The translations under genes were made by a program, and so were the position numbers. A DNA stretch of 64,000 nt, taken from NCBI GenBank assembly GCA_002281555.1, contig NCGJ01000005.1:62001-126000 (forward strand). Direction: 5' to 3'. The notes beneath the pieces are model-generated. The model saw only the letters and a program-made list of their open reading frames with translations, was not told the DNA's origin and did no database searches. This DNA is from Hydrogenophilales bacterium 28-61-23 (GTDB taxonomy: Bacteria; Pseudomonadota; Gammaproteobacteria; Burkholderiales; Thiobacillaceae). Position 1 is the first letter of the stretch, and the number at the start of each line of letters is the position of its first letter. Below, in pieces: positions 15,738 through 23,789 of the stretch.

Positions 15738-16034
15738 TTAGGAAGTTGAGCCGGGTCTCTTTGACCACTGCTCGTGCCGGCGCAACAGTCGCCACAACCA
15801 CCGAACCCCGATGCCAACGAGCACAATAAGAATAAAGCCAACGATGATGATTTCGCGGAACCACAATTGGATAAAGTCCCAGACGCCAAGTTTGTTCCCA
15901 CTTGGGAAAGGGTAGAAAACGGATACCGTCATTACCGCAATCATGGTCCCGATAGTGAGAGTAAAAAGGAACCAAGCCCTCTTTACAGAACTGGGAGCCC
16001 GGTTCTCACTGTTATTTGTGGATTTCAACATCAT
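15738..16034 (-). CDS. Small two-helix membrane protein, unknown
   Basis: This 98-aa protein has two strong hydrophobic segments (about residues 20-42 and 60-84) separated by a short loop and ends in a positively charged tail. A GGGAG sequence lies upstream of the double ATG at 16034. I recognise no family. It is less GC-rich than the IclR gene next to it. It is convergent with the IclR gene and shares its left-hand gap with no other gene. It may be real; a decayed context around it argues for caution. Confidence 0.5.
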   Translation of the reverse strand: MMLKSTNNSENRAPSSVKRAWFLFTLTIGTMIAVMTVSVFYPFPSGNKLGVWDFIQLWFREIIIVGFILIVLVGIGVRWLWRLLRRHEQWSKRPGSTS

Positions 16035-16059
16035 TCAACCAGCTCCCTGCGCAATAAAA

Positions 16060-16270
16060 CATCCGCACTCGCTTCAACGACATTATCAACATCATCGACC
16101 CCGACGGCGCAGCCACAAAGCCGTGATTCGTAAAACCGCTTGGCCTCTTCCGACAACGCATGCACGAGCAGGCCGCGTATGCCGAGGATTGCGCTCAACG
16201 GCATTTCTCAGCAGCGCAGTGCCGAGGCCGCGACCTTGCCAGACATCGTAGGTCGGCAATACCCGCAAGG
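16060..16270 (-). pseudogene. Decayed GNAT acetyltransferase
   Basis: Three pieces of one GNAT protein appear in different frames. VWQGRGLGTALLRNAVER is the acetyl-CoA binding loop (about 16190-16250). GIRGLLVHALSEEAKRFYES lies at about 16131-16190. GFVAAPSGSMMLIMSLKRV lies at about 16070-16130. Two frameshifts separate them, and the N-terminal half is missing, replaced by REP-type repeats. The order and motifs resemble the TacT/AtaT-like toxin branch of the family, but too little remains to be certain. Confidence 0.65.
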
Positions 16271-16397
16271 CCGGATTTGTATGCGCTGAAGCGCTACAAC
16301 TCCGCTGTCCCTTGCCGACACCGCTCGGTGCCGGCGGGTTGAGCATGATTTGCGCCTTCGGCGGAGGCGAAAAGTCGGCAAGGGATTGCCGACCTAC
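16250..16397. repeat. Pair of REP-like hairpins
   Basis: GTCGGCAA-GGGA-TTGCCGAC at 16374-16393, followed by CTAC, is the reverse complement of the hairpin at 1114-1137. To its left, GTAGGTCGGCAAT at 16250 and CCCTTGCCGAC at about 16312-16322 look like the same hairpin split by about 49 bp. The two copies are inverted relative to each other. The rest of 16398-16549 shows no gene. Confidence 0.6.
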
Positions 16398-16549
16398 TCC
16401 GAACCAATGTACCGAAATTCCCCTGCGCCAACCCCATCGTTTCAGGCTCTTGCCGGAACGCCGGGCCGATCCGCGGCGTAGCCTCGGCGACGTGTTCCCG
16501 CACATAGCAGGCTGGGCGGCTACGACTGCGCGAACCGTATCTACGCAGG

Positions 16550-16933
16550 CTACAAAGCCTCCGCCGTGCTGTTCTGCTCCAGCCATTCCGCCAATGGCTC
16601 GCGTTCGAGTTCTCCCACTGCGACACGGAGCATGCATTCGAACAATTGCGTATTGGTCATGGTCGGGCGGCGGCCATTGAGCATCAGGAAGGTCAGCATG
16701 CAGTCAGCGGCGATTCGTTTGTTGCCGTCCAGAAAGGGATGGTTGCGCGCCAGTGAAACACCGTAGGCGGCAGCGGCCTGATACAGGTTGCCGGTGTAGG
16801 CGTAGACCTGCTCGGGCTGCCCGATGGCCGAAGCCAACAGGTTGGTATCGCGTATGCCATGCGCGCCGCCGAATACGCCGACCTGATCCCGATGGATCGC
16901 CAGCACCACCTGCTCAGTCAGGAACACCGGCAT
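16550..16933 (-). CDS. doc: Doc-type Fic-fold toxin
   Basis: This 127-aa death-on-curing toxin carries the Fic motif HPFLDGNKRIA at about residues 64-74, the catalytic signature of Doc kinases, which phosphorylate EF-Tu. The N-terminus (LTEQVVLAIHRDQV, GGAHGIRDTNLLASAI) is typical of the family, and the length is normal. It starts 2 bp after the antitoxin stop. Doc usually pairs with Phd; here the upstream partner is of AbrB type. The motif is intact, so the toxin could be active. Confidence 0.9.
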   Translation of the reverse strand: MPVFLTEQVVLAIHRDQVGVFGGAHGIRDTNLLASAIGQPEQVYAYTGNLYQAAAAYGVSLARNHPFLDGNKRIAADCMLTFLMLNGRRPTMTNTQLFECMLRVAVGELEREPLAEWLEQNSTAEAL

Positions 16934-16935
16934 GC

Positions 16936-17163
16936 TCAGGCATCCGCCAGTTTCTGGAAGGCCGCGCGGTATTGCTGGAGGACTTTTTCATGCGCCGCCA
17001 TGGCGGCTTCAAACTCCGCATCCACCGGCACCAGCACCAGACGACCGTTTTCCTTGCTGATCTCGAATTTCTGCCCTTCCGTGAGGTGCAACTCTTGCAC
17101 CAGTTCGGCGGGGATGGTGGTGACAAAGCTGGAACCGACTTTGCGCAGCGCGACTTGAGACAT
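16936..17163 (-). CDS. AbrB/MazE-type antitoxin
   Basis: This 75-aa DNA-binding protein has an N-terminal swapped-hairpin AbrB domain (VALRKVGSSFVTTIPAELVQELHLTEGQKFEI) and a charged C-terminal helix that would wrap the toxin. It lies directly upstream of doc and is presumed to neutralise it and to repress the pair. A palindrome in the upstream region is the probable operator. The ATG at 17163 gives the family's normal length. Confidence 0.88.
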   Translation of the reverse strand: MSQVALRKVGSSFVTTIPAELVQELHLTEGQKFEISKENGRLVLVPVDAEFEAAMAAHEKVLQQYRAAFQKLADA

Positions 17164-17182
17164 GGCGAACTCCGTTCGGGAT

Positions 17183-17198
17183 ATATACGAACGTATAT
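17183..17198. promoter_or_regulatory. Candidate operator of the toxin-antitoxin pair
   Basis: ATATACGAACGTATAT is a palindrome with 7-bp arms, 20 bp upstream of the antitoxin start and embedded in a very AT-rich promoter-like tract. AbrB-type antitoxins normally bind such sites for autoregulation. Confidence 0.6.
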
Positions 17199-17267
17199 CT
17201 TATATCGAGGTTTTCAGGTGTGTCATGGCGTTTGCTGCCGCCACAGTTCGGCCCGCAAGCGAGCCTC

Positions 17268-18467
17268 CTACTCAGCCCGCAACGCCTGCACCGGGTCCAT
17301 GTTCGCCGCGCGCCGGGCCGGGTCGACGCCGGCGGCTAAACCGATGACCACCGCGACGGCTTCGGCGGCGAGGACGTAATCCCAGGCCAGACTGACCGGC
17401 AGCGCCGGGATCAGCGCATGCAAAGCGCCGGCCGCGCCCAGGCCCAGCGCCAGGCCGGCGCCGCCGCCGAGGGCGGCGAGAAAAATCGCTTCGGCGAGGA
17501 ACAGCGCCATGATCTGGCCCCGGCGCGCGCCTAGGGCATTGAGCAGGCCGATTTCGCCGGTGCGCTCCGCCACGGTGATGGTCATCAAGGTCAGGATGCC
17601 GACGCCACCGACCAGCAGCGAGATGCTGCCCAGCGCGGCGACCGCGAAGGTGAGCACGTCCAGGATCGAATCGAGCGCCGCCAACTGCTGCTTCTGCGGC
17701 GTCACGGTGAAATCCTCGCTGCCGTGGCGCGCCATCAGTACACGTTTGAGGCTGGCGGAGACGGCGTCTGAATCGGCGGCGGGATCGTGCGCCACATGGA
17801 TTTCCATCAACCCTTCCCGATTGAACAAATCCAGCGCCCGGGCGGCCGGGATGTACACGGTGTCGTCCAGATCGAAACCCAGTACCTGGCCCTTGGCGGC
17901 CATCACGCCGATGACCCGGTAGCGCTGCCCGCCGACGCGGATGCGTTGGCCGAGCGGGCTTGCCGCGCCGAACAGTTCATGGCGCACTTTCGCGCCCAGC
18001 ACGGCATAGGCGCGCGGCGCATCGACCGCGTCCGGCGGCAGGAAACTGCCGGCAGCGACCCGAATGCTCAGGATGCGGGCGAAGCCGGGCCCGACGCCAT
18101 ACAAGGTGACGCGGCGGCTACGGCCCTGCCCCTCCACTTCGGCATTGCCCTGCACCATCGGGTCGCTGGCGATGACCCGCGGCACGCGGCCCAGCGCTTC
18201 CGCGTCCTGCAGGCTGAGCGGCCGCACGCTGCCGAACATGCCGACGCTGCCGCCATGCGTCTTGGTCTTGCCCGGGCTGACGCTGATCATGTTGGTGCCG
18301 AACTGGGTGAACTCGGCCAGCACGAAGCGATGCAGACCTTCGCCCAATGCCGTCAGCAGAATCACCGCCGCGACGCCGACCGCGATGCCCAGCGCCGAGA
18401 GCAGGCTGCGCCCGGGATGGTGGGTGAGGGCGCTGAACGAGAGGCTGAACAGATCGGCGGCGCGCAT
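17268..18467 (-). CDS. MacB-like ABC transporter permease (second copy)
   Basis: This 399-aa permease has the MacB_PCD plus FtsX architecture: an N-terminal membrane segment (SLLSALGIAVGVAAVILLTAL), a large periplasmic domain and three C-terminal helices (ISLLVGGVGILTLMTITVAERTGEIG at the start of FtsX). It forms a pair with the permease 9 bp upstream and is the last gene of the exporter operon. The two permeases are similar in length and motif but divergent, so a heterodimeric transporter is likely. The substrate is unknown. Confidence 0.9.
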   Translation of the reverse strand: MRAADLFSLSFSALTHHPGRSLLSALGIAVGVAAVILLTALGEGLHRFVLAEFTQFGTNMISVSPGKTKTHGGSVGMFGSVRPLSLQDAEALGRVPRVIASDPMVQGNAEVEGQGRSRRVTLYGVGPGFARILSIRVAAGSFLPPDAVDAPRAYAVLGAKVRHELFGAASPLGQRIRVGGQRYRVIGVMAAKGQVLGFDLDDTVYIPAARALDLFNREGLMEIHVAHDPAADSDAVSASLKRVLMARHGSEDFTVTPQKQQLAALDSILDVLTFAVAALGSISLLVGGVGILTLMTITVAERTGEIGLLNALGARRGQIMALFLAEAIFLAALGGGAGLALGLGAAGALHALIPALPVSLAWDYVLAAEAVAVVIGLAAGVDPARRAANMDPVQALRAE

Positions 18468-18476
18468 GGAATTTTC

Positions 18477-19685
18477 TCAACGCCTCGAAAGTGAAAGCGC
18501 CGCATCCAGCTTCGCCGCCCGCCGCGCCGGCAGCCAGGCGAACAGCAGACCGGCGAGGATGGCGGTGGCGACGGCCGCCGCCACCGCCCAGAGCGGCGGC
18601 ACGATGGGCAATTGCGGATACACCCGGCCGAGGACGAAACTGGCCACCAGACCCAGCGCGACGCCGCCGGCGGCCCCGAGCGTGGCGATCAAGCCGGCTT
18701 CGGCCAGAAACAGGGCGCGCACGCTGCGGCCGGATGCGCCCAGCGCTTTCAGCAAGCCGATCTCCGCGCGCCGCTGCGCCACCGAAACCAGCATCACATT
18801 CATGATCAACACGCCGGCCACGCCCAGGCTGATCGCGGCGATGCCGCCGACCGCCAGGGTCAGCGCGGTCAGAATCCGGTCGAACGTGGCCAGCACCGCG
18901 TCCTGGGTAATCACCGTGACGTCTTCCTCGCCCTCGTGCCGAGTCTTGAGCAAGGCTAGGGTTTCTGTCTTGACGCGCGGCACGGCGGCGCGGCCGCGCG
19001 CCTCGATCAGGATGCGGAACAGCGACGGCGTGTTGAACAGTTGCTGCGCCGCCGCGACCGGAATCACCACCGCCTCGTCGGTGTTGAAGCCCATCTGCTG
19101 GCCCTGCGCCGCCAGCGTGCCGATGACCCGGAAGCGCCGGTCGCCGATGCGCACCCAGCCGCCGAGCGGGTTGGCGTTGCCGAACAGTTCGGCGCGTATC
19201 TTGTCGCCCAGCACACACACCGGCGTGGCTTGGTCGCTGGGCCCGGGCGGCAGGAAATGGCCGAGCCCGAGATGCATGTGGCGGATGGTCAGCAACGGCG
19301 CGGTGGAGCCGAGCAAAACCGCCTCGCGGCCCAGACTGCCACGGGTAATCTGGGCCGCACCGACATTCAGCGGCGCGACGGCGGCAACCCAGGCGATGCG
19401 GGCGACGGCATCGGCATCGTCCAGGGTCAGATCGCGCGTGGTCTCGCCGGACAGCACGCCGGGCGCAGCACCGGTGGTTTCGGCGCGGCCGGGGATGACG
19501 ATGATCAGATTGGTGCCGAGACCGGCGAACTGCTCCAGCACATAGCCGCGCGCGCCTTCGCCCAGCGCGGTGAGCACCACCACCGCGCCGACGCCGATGG
19601 ACATGGCCAGGCCGATCAGCGCGGTGCGGCGCGGTTGCTGCGCCAGCGTGCCCCAGGCCAGGGCGAAGGTGTCGGCGAGCCTCAT
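18477..19685 (-). CDS. MacB-like ABC transporter permease (first copy)
   Basis: This 402-aa FtsX-type permease shows the same layout as its downstream neighbour: TALIGLAMSIGVGAVVVLTALGEG at the N-terminus, a periplasmic domain and a C-terminal block beginning GIAAISLGVAGVLIMNVMLVSVAQRRAEIG. It follows the ATPase gene by 38 bp. The start region is built of three tandem 14-bp repeats, each with its own ATG; only the last (19685) is in frame with the protein. Confidence 0.9.
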   Translation of the reverse strand: MRLADTFALAWGTLAQQPRRTALIGLAMSIGVGAVVVLTALGEGARGYVLEQFAGLGTNLIIVIPGRAETTGAAPGVLSGETTRDLTLDDADAVARIAWVAAVAPLNVGAAQITRGSLGREAVLLGSTAPLLTIRHMHLGLGHFLPPGPSDQATPVCVLGDKIRAELFGNANPLGGWVRIGDRRFRVIGTLAAQGQQMGFNTDEAVVIPVAAAQQLFNTPSLFRILIEARGRAAVPRVKTETLALLKTRHEGEEDVTVITQDAVLATFDRILTALTLAVGGIAAISLGVAGVLIMNVMLVSVAQRRAEIGLLKALGASGRSVRALFLAEAGLIATLGAAGGVALGLVASFVLGRVYPQLPIVPPLWAVAAAVATAILAGLLFAWLPARRAAKLDAALSLSRR

Positions 19686-19721
19686 GTTGGCAACCTCATT
19701 TCGGCAACCTCATGTTGGCAA
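19680..19721. repeat. Three tandem 14-bp repeats across the permease start region
   Basis: CCTCATGTTGGCAA, CCTCATTTCGGCAA and CCTCATGTTGGCAA follow one another between the ATPase stop and the permease start. On the coding strand each carries ATGAGG, so three potential starts lie 14 bp apart in three frames; the first two run into stops within six codons. Confidence 0.8.
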
Positions 19722-19723
19722 CC

Positions 19724-20398
19724 TCAGGTCGCCGTGTCCGAGATCACGCGACCGTCTTCCATACCGATCCGGCGGCGCGCGCGGGCGCCGATTTCCTGGT
19801 CGTGCGTGATTACGATCAGGGTCGCGCCGCGCTGGTTCAGCCCTTCCAGCACGCCCATGACCTCGCGCCCGGTGGCCCGGTCGAGATTGCCGGTCGGCTC
19901 GTCGGCCAGCAGCAAGGCGGGATGCATCGACATGGCGCGGGCGATGGCGACGCGTTGCAACTGGCCGCCGGAAAGCTGCGACGGCAGATGGTCGGCGCGC
20001 TCGCTCAAACCCACGTCGGCGAGCAGTTGCGCCACCCGTTGCTTGCGTTCGGCCGGCGCGATGCCCGCCAGCACCAGCGGCAAGGCGACGTTAGCGGCGG
20101 CATCCAGGCGCGGCACCAGATGGAAGAACTGAAACACGAAGCCGATCTTGTCGCGCCGCACGCGCGCCGATTCCGCCTCGTTCAGACCGGTGACATCGCG
20201 GCCATCCAGGCTGTAGCGGCCGCTGCTTGGGCGGTCGAGCAGACCAAGCAGGTTGAGCAGCGTGGATTTGCCGGAACCGGACGGCCCCATGATGGCGATG
20301 TACTCGCCCGCCGCGATCGACAGGCTGACCTCGCGCAACGCGAGCACCTGCTGATCGCCGACCTGGAAGGTGCGGCTGATTTTATCGAGCTGAATCAT
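19724..20398 (-). CDS. ABC transporter ATP-binding protein (MacB/LolD type)
   Basis: This 224-aa ATPase powers the exporter. Walker A GPSGSGKST, the Q-loop FQFFHLVPRLDAAANVALPL, signature LSGGQLQRVAIARAM and Walker B LLLADEPTGNLD are all intact. The ATG at 20398 gives the normal MIQLDKISRTF start; the longer frame upstream reads through a palindromic repeat and is rejected. It lies between the adaptor and the two permeases, as in MacAB-type operons with separate ATPase and permease. Confidence 0.95.
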   Translation of the reverse strand: MIQLDKISRTFQVGDQQVLALREVSLSIAAGEYIAIMGPSGSGKSTLLNLLGLLDRPSSGRYSLDGRDVTGLNEAESARVRRDKIGFVFQFFHLVPRLDAAANVALPLVLAGIAPAERKQRVAQLLADVGLSERADHLPSQLSGGQLQRVAIARAMSMHPALLLADEPTGNLDRATGREVMGVLEGLNQRGATLIVITHDQEIGARARRRIGMEDGRVISDTAT

Positions 20399-20425
20399 GG
20401 TTTCAGCCTCGCCGCTGTAGTCTTT

Positions 20426-20499
20426 GTAGGATGGGCCAAGCGCAGCGGGCCCATCAACCGGTGGCATTCGATGGGCCCGCTGCGCTTGGCCCATCCTAC
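20426..20499. repeat. 30-bp perfect inverted repeat inside the exporter operon
   Basis: The arms at 20426-20455 and 20470-20499 are exact reverse complements separated by 14 bp. They start with GTAGGATGGGCC and end with GGCCCATCCTAC. This is a known style of dispersed intergenic repeat in betaproteobacteria. It separates the adaptor stop from the ATPase start and would form a very stable RNA hairpin. Confidence 0.85.
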
Positions 20500-20507
20500 G
20501 CGTCCGA

Positions 20508-21668
20508 TCATGGTTTCGGCTTCGCCACAGCCGGCGCGCCCGCCTTGACGCCTTCCAGTTCCAGCGAAGTCACCACTTTTTCGCCGGCCTGCAAGCCGCT
20601 GCGCACTTCGCTGAACTCCCAGTTGGACAGGCCGAGTTCGACTTTGCGCTCTTCCAGCACACCGTTCTTCAGCACCAGCACCTTGTTGCCGTCAAGCAAG
20701 GCCTGGGCCGGCACGCGCAGCACCTTGTCGCGATTTTCCAGAATCACTTCCGCGTCGGCGCTATAGCCGACCAGCAGCGTTTTGGCGGCTTTGGCGTCGG
20801 TGAAAACGACTTCCACCTCGACCGTGCGCGCCTGCTTTTCCACCTCCAGCACATAGGGCGCGATGCGCCGCACGCGGCCGGCGAAGTGCTGGCCGGGAAA
20901 GGCGTCGAGCGCGATGCGCGCGGGCAGGCCGACCTGGATGCGCGGCGCATCCACCTCGTCGATCGGCGCGGTGACATAGAGACAGGCGTCGTCGATCAGG
21001 TCGATGGCCGGCGGCGTCGGAATGCCGGGCGGCGACGGCGTCGTGTATTCGCCCTGCTCGCCGGTGACCTCGGCCACGATGCCGGCGAACGGCGCTTTCA
21101 GGACGGTACGGCTCAGGGCGGCGCGCGCCGTATCGACCCGCGCCTCGGCTGCGGCGATTTCGGTCGTCGCCGCGCGGCAGGCCGCTTCGCGCACCTCCGC
21201 CTCGCTGGCGGTCTTGTCCACCGCCGCCGCGCTGACGAAACCCTGCGCGACCAGTTGCTGCTGCCGCGCCGCCTCGCGTCGCGCCGCTTGCGCCGCCGCG
21301 CAGGCTTCGTTGCGGCGGGCTTTGGCCGAGCCGACCTGTTCATCGGCCAGGCGAATCTGCGCGGCGAGATCGACATTCCACAGTTCCAGCAAAACCTGGC
21401 CGGCCGCGACGCGGTCGCCTTCCTTGACCAGCAGGCGCGCGATCTGGCCGCCGCCCTGCGGCGCCAGCTTGGCGCGCCGGCAGGGCTTGACCGTGCCGGC
21501 GCGGGTGTTGGCGACGGTGGCCTCGACCCGCCCGAGCGCGACTTCGACGACGTTGACTTCCAATGGCTTCGGCTTGGTGTAGTGGCGCCAGCCGGCATAA
21601 GCGCCAGCCAGCAGCGCAGCAAGGATGAGGAGGCGAATCGACCAGCGGCGAAATACGGGTAAGTTCAT
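20508..21668 (-). CDS. Periplasmic adaptor subunit (HlyD/MacA-like)
   Basis: This 386-aa membrane fusion protein has an N-terminal anchor (WSIRLLILAALLAGAYAGW), a lipoyl-like half (VKEGDRVAAGQVLLELW), a long alanine-rich coiled coil (about residues 90-180) and the second half TVLKAPFAGIVAEV. It links the inner-membrane exporter to an outer-membrane channel, which is not encoded nearby. It is the first gene of the operon. The ATG at 21668 is chosen over 21686 because it directly precedes the anchor; both are possible. Confidence 0.9.
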   Translation of the reverse strand: MNLPVFRRWSIRLLILAALLAGAYAGWRHYTKPKPLEVNVVEVALGRVEATVANTRAGTVKPCRRAKLAPQGGGQIARLLVKEGDRVAAGQVLLELWNVDLAAQIRLADEQVGSAKARRNEACAAAQAARREAARQQQLVAQGFVSAAAVDKTASEAEVREAACRAATTEIAAAEARVDTARAALSRTVLKAPFAGIVAEVTGEQGEYTTPSPPGIPTPPAIDLIDDACLYVTAPIDEVDAPRIQVGLPARIALDAFPGQHFAGRVRRIAPYVLEVEKQARTVEVEVVFTDAKAAKTLLVGYSADAEVILENRDKVLRVPAQALLDGNKVLVLKNGVLEERKVELGLSNWEFSEVRSGLQAGEKVVTSLELEGVKAGAPAVAKPKP

Positions 21669-21730
21669 GTCTGGGCGGCTTTGCAATGGAGAGGGAGCGG
21701 GCTCTTCTTCATCATAGGAGCCCGCGCGGC

Positions 21731-22198
21731 TTATTCCCGATGATAGGGATGGTTGTTGAGCAGGCTGACCGCTCGATAGAGTTGTTCCGCCAGCAGCACG
21801 CGCGCGAAGGCATGCGGCAAGGTCAAGCGCGACAGCGCCAGCGTGCTTTCGGCTTTTTCCAGAATGGCGGGCGCGAGCCCATCCGCGCCGCCGATGACCA
21901 GACAGGTGTCCTGGCCGGACTCCATCCAGCGCGCCAGCAGATCGGCCAGTTCACGCGTGGTGACCTGGCGGCCGTGTTCGTCCAGCGCGACCAGACGAGC
22001 GCCGGCCGGCAGTTTTTCCAATATCCGCGCCGCTTCGGCCTGCTTCAGGGTTTGCGCCGACTGATTGGATCGCTTCTCCGGCTTCACCGCGACCAGCTCG
22101 ACACGCGCCTCGCGTGGCATGCGCTTGAGGTACTCGGCGGTGGCTTCATCGGCCCAGCCCGGCAATTTGTCGCCGACGGCAAGCAGGGTCAGTTTCAT
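21731..22198 (-). CDS. rlmH: 23S rRNA pseudouridine-1915 N3-methyltransferase RlmH
   Basis: This 155-aa SPOUT methyltransferase modifies position 1915 in helix 69 of 23S rRNA. The start MKLTLLAVGDKLPGW, the knot region CLVIGGADGL and the C-terminus LYRAVSLLNNHPYHRE are highly characteristic. The ATG overlaps the stop of the upstream glycosyltransferase gene by 4 bp (ATGA), so the two are coupled. rlmH usually follows rsfS; that arrangement is not seen here. Confidence 0.97.
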   Translation of the reverse strand: MKLTLLAVGDKLPGWADEATAEYLKRMPREARVELVAVKPEKRSNQSAQTLKQAEAARILEKLPAGARLVALDEHGRQVTTRELADLLARWMESGQDTCLVIGGADGLAPAILEKAESTLALSRLTLPHAFARVLLAEQLYRAVSLLNNHPYHRE

Positions 22199-23140
22199 CG
22201 GCACTCCCGCGCCAGAGCCTGCACCGAGGCGGCTTCGAGCGCCGGCTCGAACAAATACGCGCGGGCGGCGCATTGTTCGGCCAGCAAGCGATAAAAAGCC
22301 GCGTCCGATTCCGCGCGCAACATCAATTCGGCCAATGCCGCCTCGTCGCCCAACGGAAAATAGCCCGCGTAATCCACGCCCAGCATGCCGACGTTGCCGG
22401 GTATGCGCGACGCCAACACCGGCGTACCGGCCATGACCGCCTCGCAAATCACATTGGCGCCGCCCTCCATGCGCGAACTCAGCACCAGCAGATGACTGCG
22501 CGCAATGCGCCGGCGCGTCTCGCCATGCGCAAGCGCGCCCAGCCAGCGCCAGCGCGGAATCTCGACCGCGAGCGTTTGCGCCTGTTCCGCCATGCCAATC
22601 TGCAACGCACCGCCGATGTGGTGGACGCGAATCCGGCTCTGCGCTGGCAACAGGCGCGCGGCGAAGGCGGTACGGAAGGGGTCTTTCTCGTCGCGTAAAT
22701 GCGCCACCACGCAGACATCGAAAGTACGCACCGGTCGTTTAGCCGGCTTGAGTCGGGGCGACGATTGATAGATCACGCGCGCTTTGGGCCTTAACGCCTC
22801 CGGCAATTCCAGCGGCCCCTGTTCCTGCAGCGCCACGATGCAATGCGCCAAAGCCAGAGATGCCTGGGCATCGGCATCGCGGTGGATATCGCGGTAGATG
22901 TCGGTGCCGGTCAACACCAGAAGCAACGGCCGCTCGGGATAAAGCGCCGAAAAACGCGCGATAGCCGCGTGACTGCGCCGGGCATGCAGCGCGATCATCA
23001 AGTCGGCGGGCGTTTCGTCCCACGCAACCGACATCGCCACGCCATGTCCGGCTTGTCTGAGAAAACGATCCCAGCGCGCGGCGGTATGGGCGTTGCCATT
23101 GCGCGCAACCGGCAAATACGGGGTGATCAAAACGATACGC
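22195..23140 (-). CDS. senB: SenB-like glycosyltransferase (selenosugar synthase family)
   Basis: This GT4-fold glycosyltransferase of about 314 aa closely resembles the TIGR04348/SenB family, which makes selenosugar from UDP-sugar and selenophosphate in selenoneine synthesis. Recognisable segments are ADLMIALHARRSHAAIARF, LVLTGTDIYRDI, VCVVAHLRDEKDPFRTAFAA and LLVLSSRMEGGANVICEAV. ATG 23140 gives the family start MRIVLITPYLPV. The partners senA (EgtB-like) and senC (SelD-like) are not in this window, so the role is unconfirmed. It is coupled to rlmH by a 4-bp overlap. Confidence 0.75.
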
Positions 23141-23206
23141 ATGGGGCGACTATAAAGGGCGACCATATAGCCCCGACAAATTTTCCAGTTCCCAAGCTGT
23201 TCCCTC

Positions 23207-23235
23207 TTTACAAGCCGAAATTCGATCCTTAGAAT
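23207..23235 (+). promoter_or_regulatory. Promoter of the tRNA-Ala/tRNA-Glu unit
   Basis: TTTACA (23207-23212) and TAGAAT (23230-23235) are exactly 17 bp apart, and the start site would fall in GCGCGGC, the GC-rich discriminator typical of stringently controlled stable-RNA promoters. It is 15 bp from the tRNA-Ala gene. Confidence 0.75.
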
Positions 23236-23250
23236 GCGCGGCTCTCGTGT

Positions 23251-23324
<74 letters not shown>

Positions 23325-23365
23325 AGAATCAGAAAACTCGGGCAACCGGGTTTTCAGCCTCATAA

Positions 23366-23441
23366 GTCCCCATCGTCTAGAGGCCTAGGACACCGCCCTT
23401 TCACGGCGATAACACGAGTTCGAATCTCGTTGGGGACGCCA
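23366..23441 (+). tRNA. tRNA-Glu(TTC)
   Basis: This is a 76-nt cloverleaf with acceptor GTCCCCA/TGGGGAC, discriminator G and encoded CCA. The anticodon loop CTTTCAC gives TTC. It is 41 bp after tRNA-Ala and probably in the same transcript, ending at the hairpin just downstream. Confidence 0.95.
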
Positions 23442-23449
23442 GATAAAAC

Positions 23450-23480
23450 AAACGGCTTGCAGCGATGCAGGCCGTTTTTG
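23450..23480 (+). terminator. Rho-independent terminator after tRNA-Glu
   Basis: AACGGCTTGCA and TGCAGGCCGTT form a stem with a GCGA loop, followed by TTTTG and a T-rich tract. Confidence 0.75.
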
Positions 23481-23789
23481 TTTTCGGCCTCCCTAATTTT
23501 GTGAAAAAACAGCCCTTTTGCCGCCAACGCCCAGCCCTCTATGTGCTGCTTCATAACGCAGGGATGCCTGTCAGGCAACCCACCAATAAGTGGCATAAGC
23601 CATCGACCCAACTCCTTTGAAGGTTGCGGCTGCAACAGCGTGATGGCAAGCTCGCCATGAACTGGCGTAGGTTCGTTCGGAAAAATAATGGAAACGGGAG
23701 ACAACATGATTTATTCCTTGGGTGGTTCGCAATCGGTCTTGGGCCAGTCGCTTTTTTCAGCGTCGCCACGTCCCGTCAAAGGTTGCTAG
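23481..23789. other. Intergenic stretch before the membrane protein gene
   Basis: About 300 bp show no recognised gene. A 27-codon ORF at 23706-23789 has a GGGAG site 5' of its ATG and stops directly before the next start codon, so it could be a short translated leader, but nothing supports a product. The open frame on the minus strand runs backwards through tRNA-Glu and is rejected. Confidence 0.4.

Noticed and set aside
16092-16637. 181-codon minus-strand frame
   Set aside because: It strings together antitoxin-region shadow, REP repeats and one GNAT segment; it is not a single gene.
23360-23707. Minus-strand frame across tRNA-Glu
   Set aside because: It is the antisense of a tRNA gene and its terminator, a familiar false ORF.
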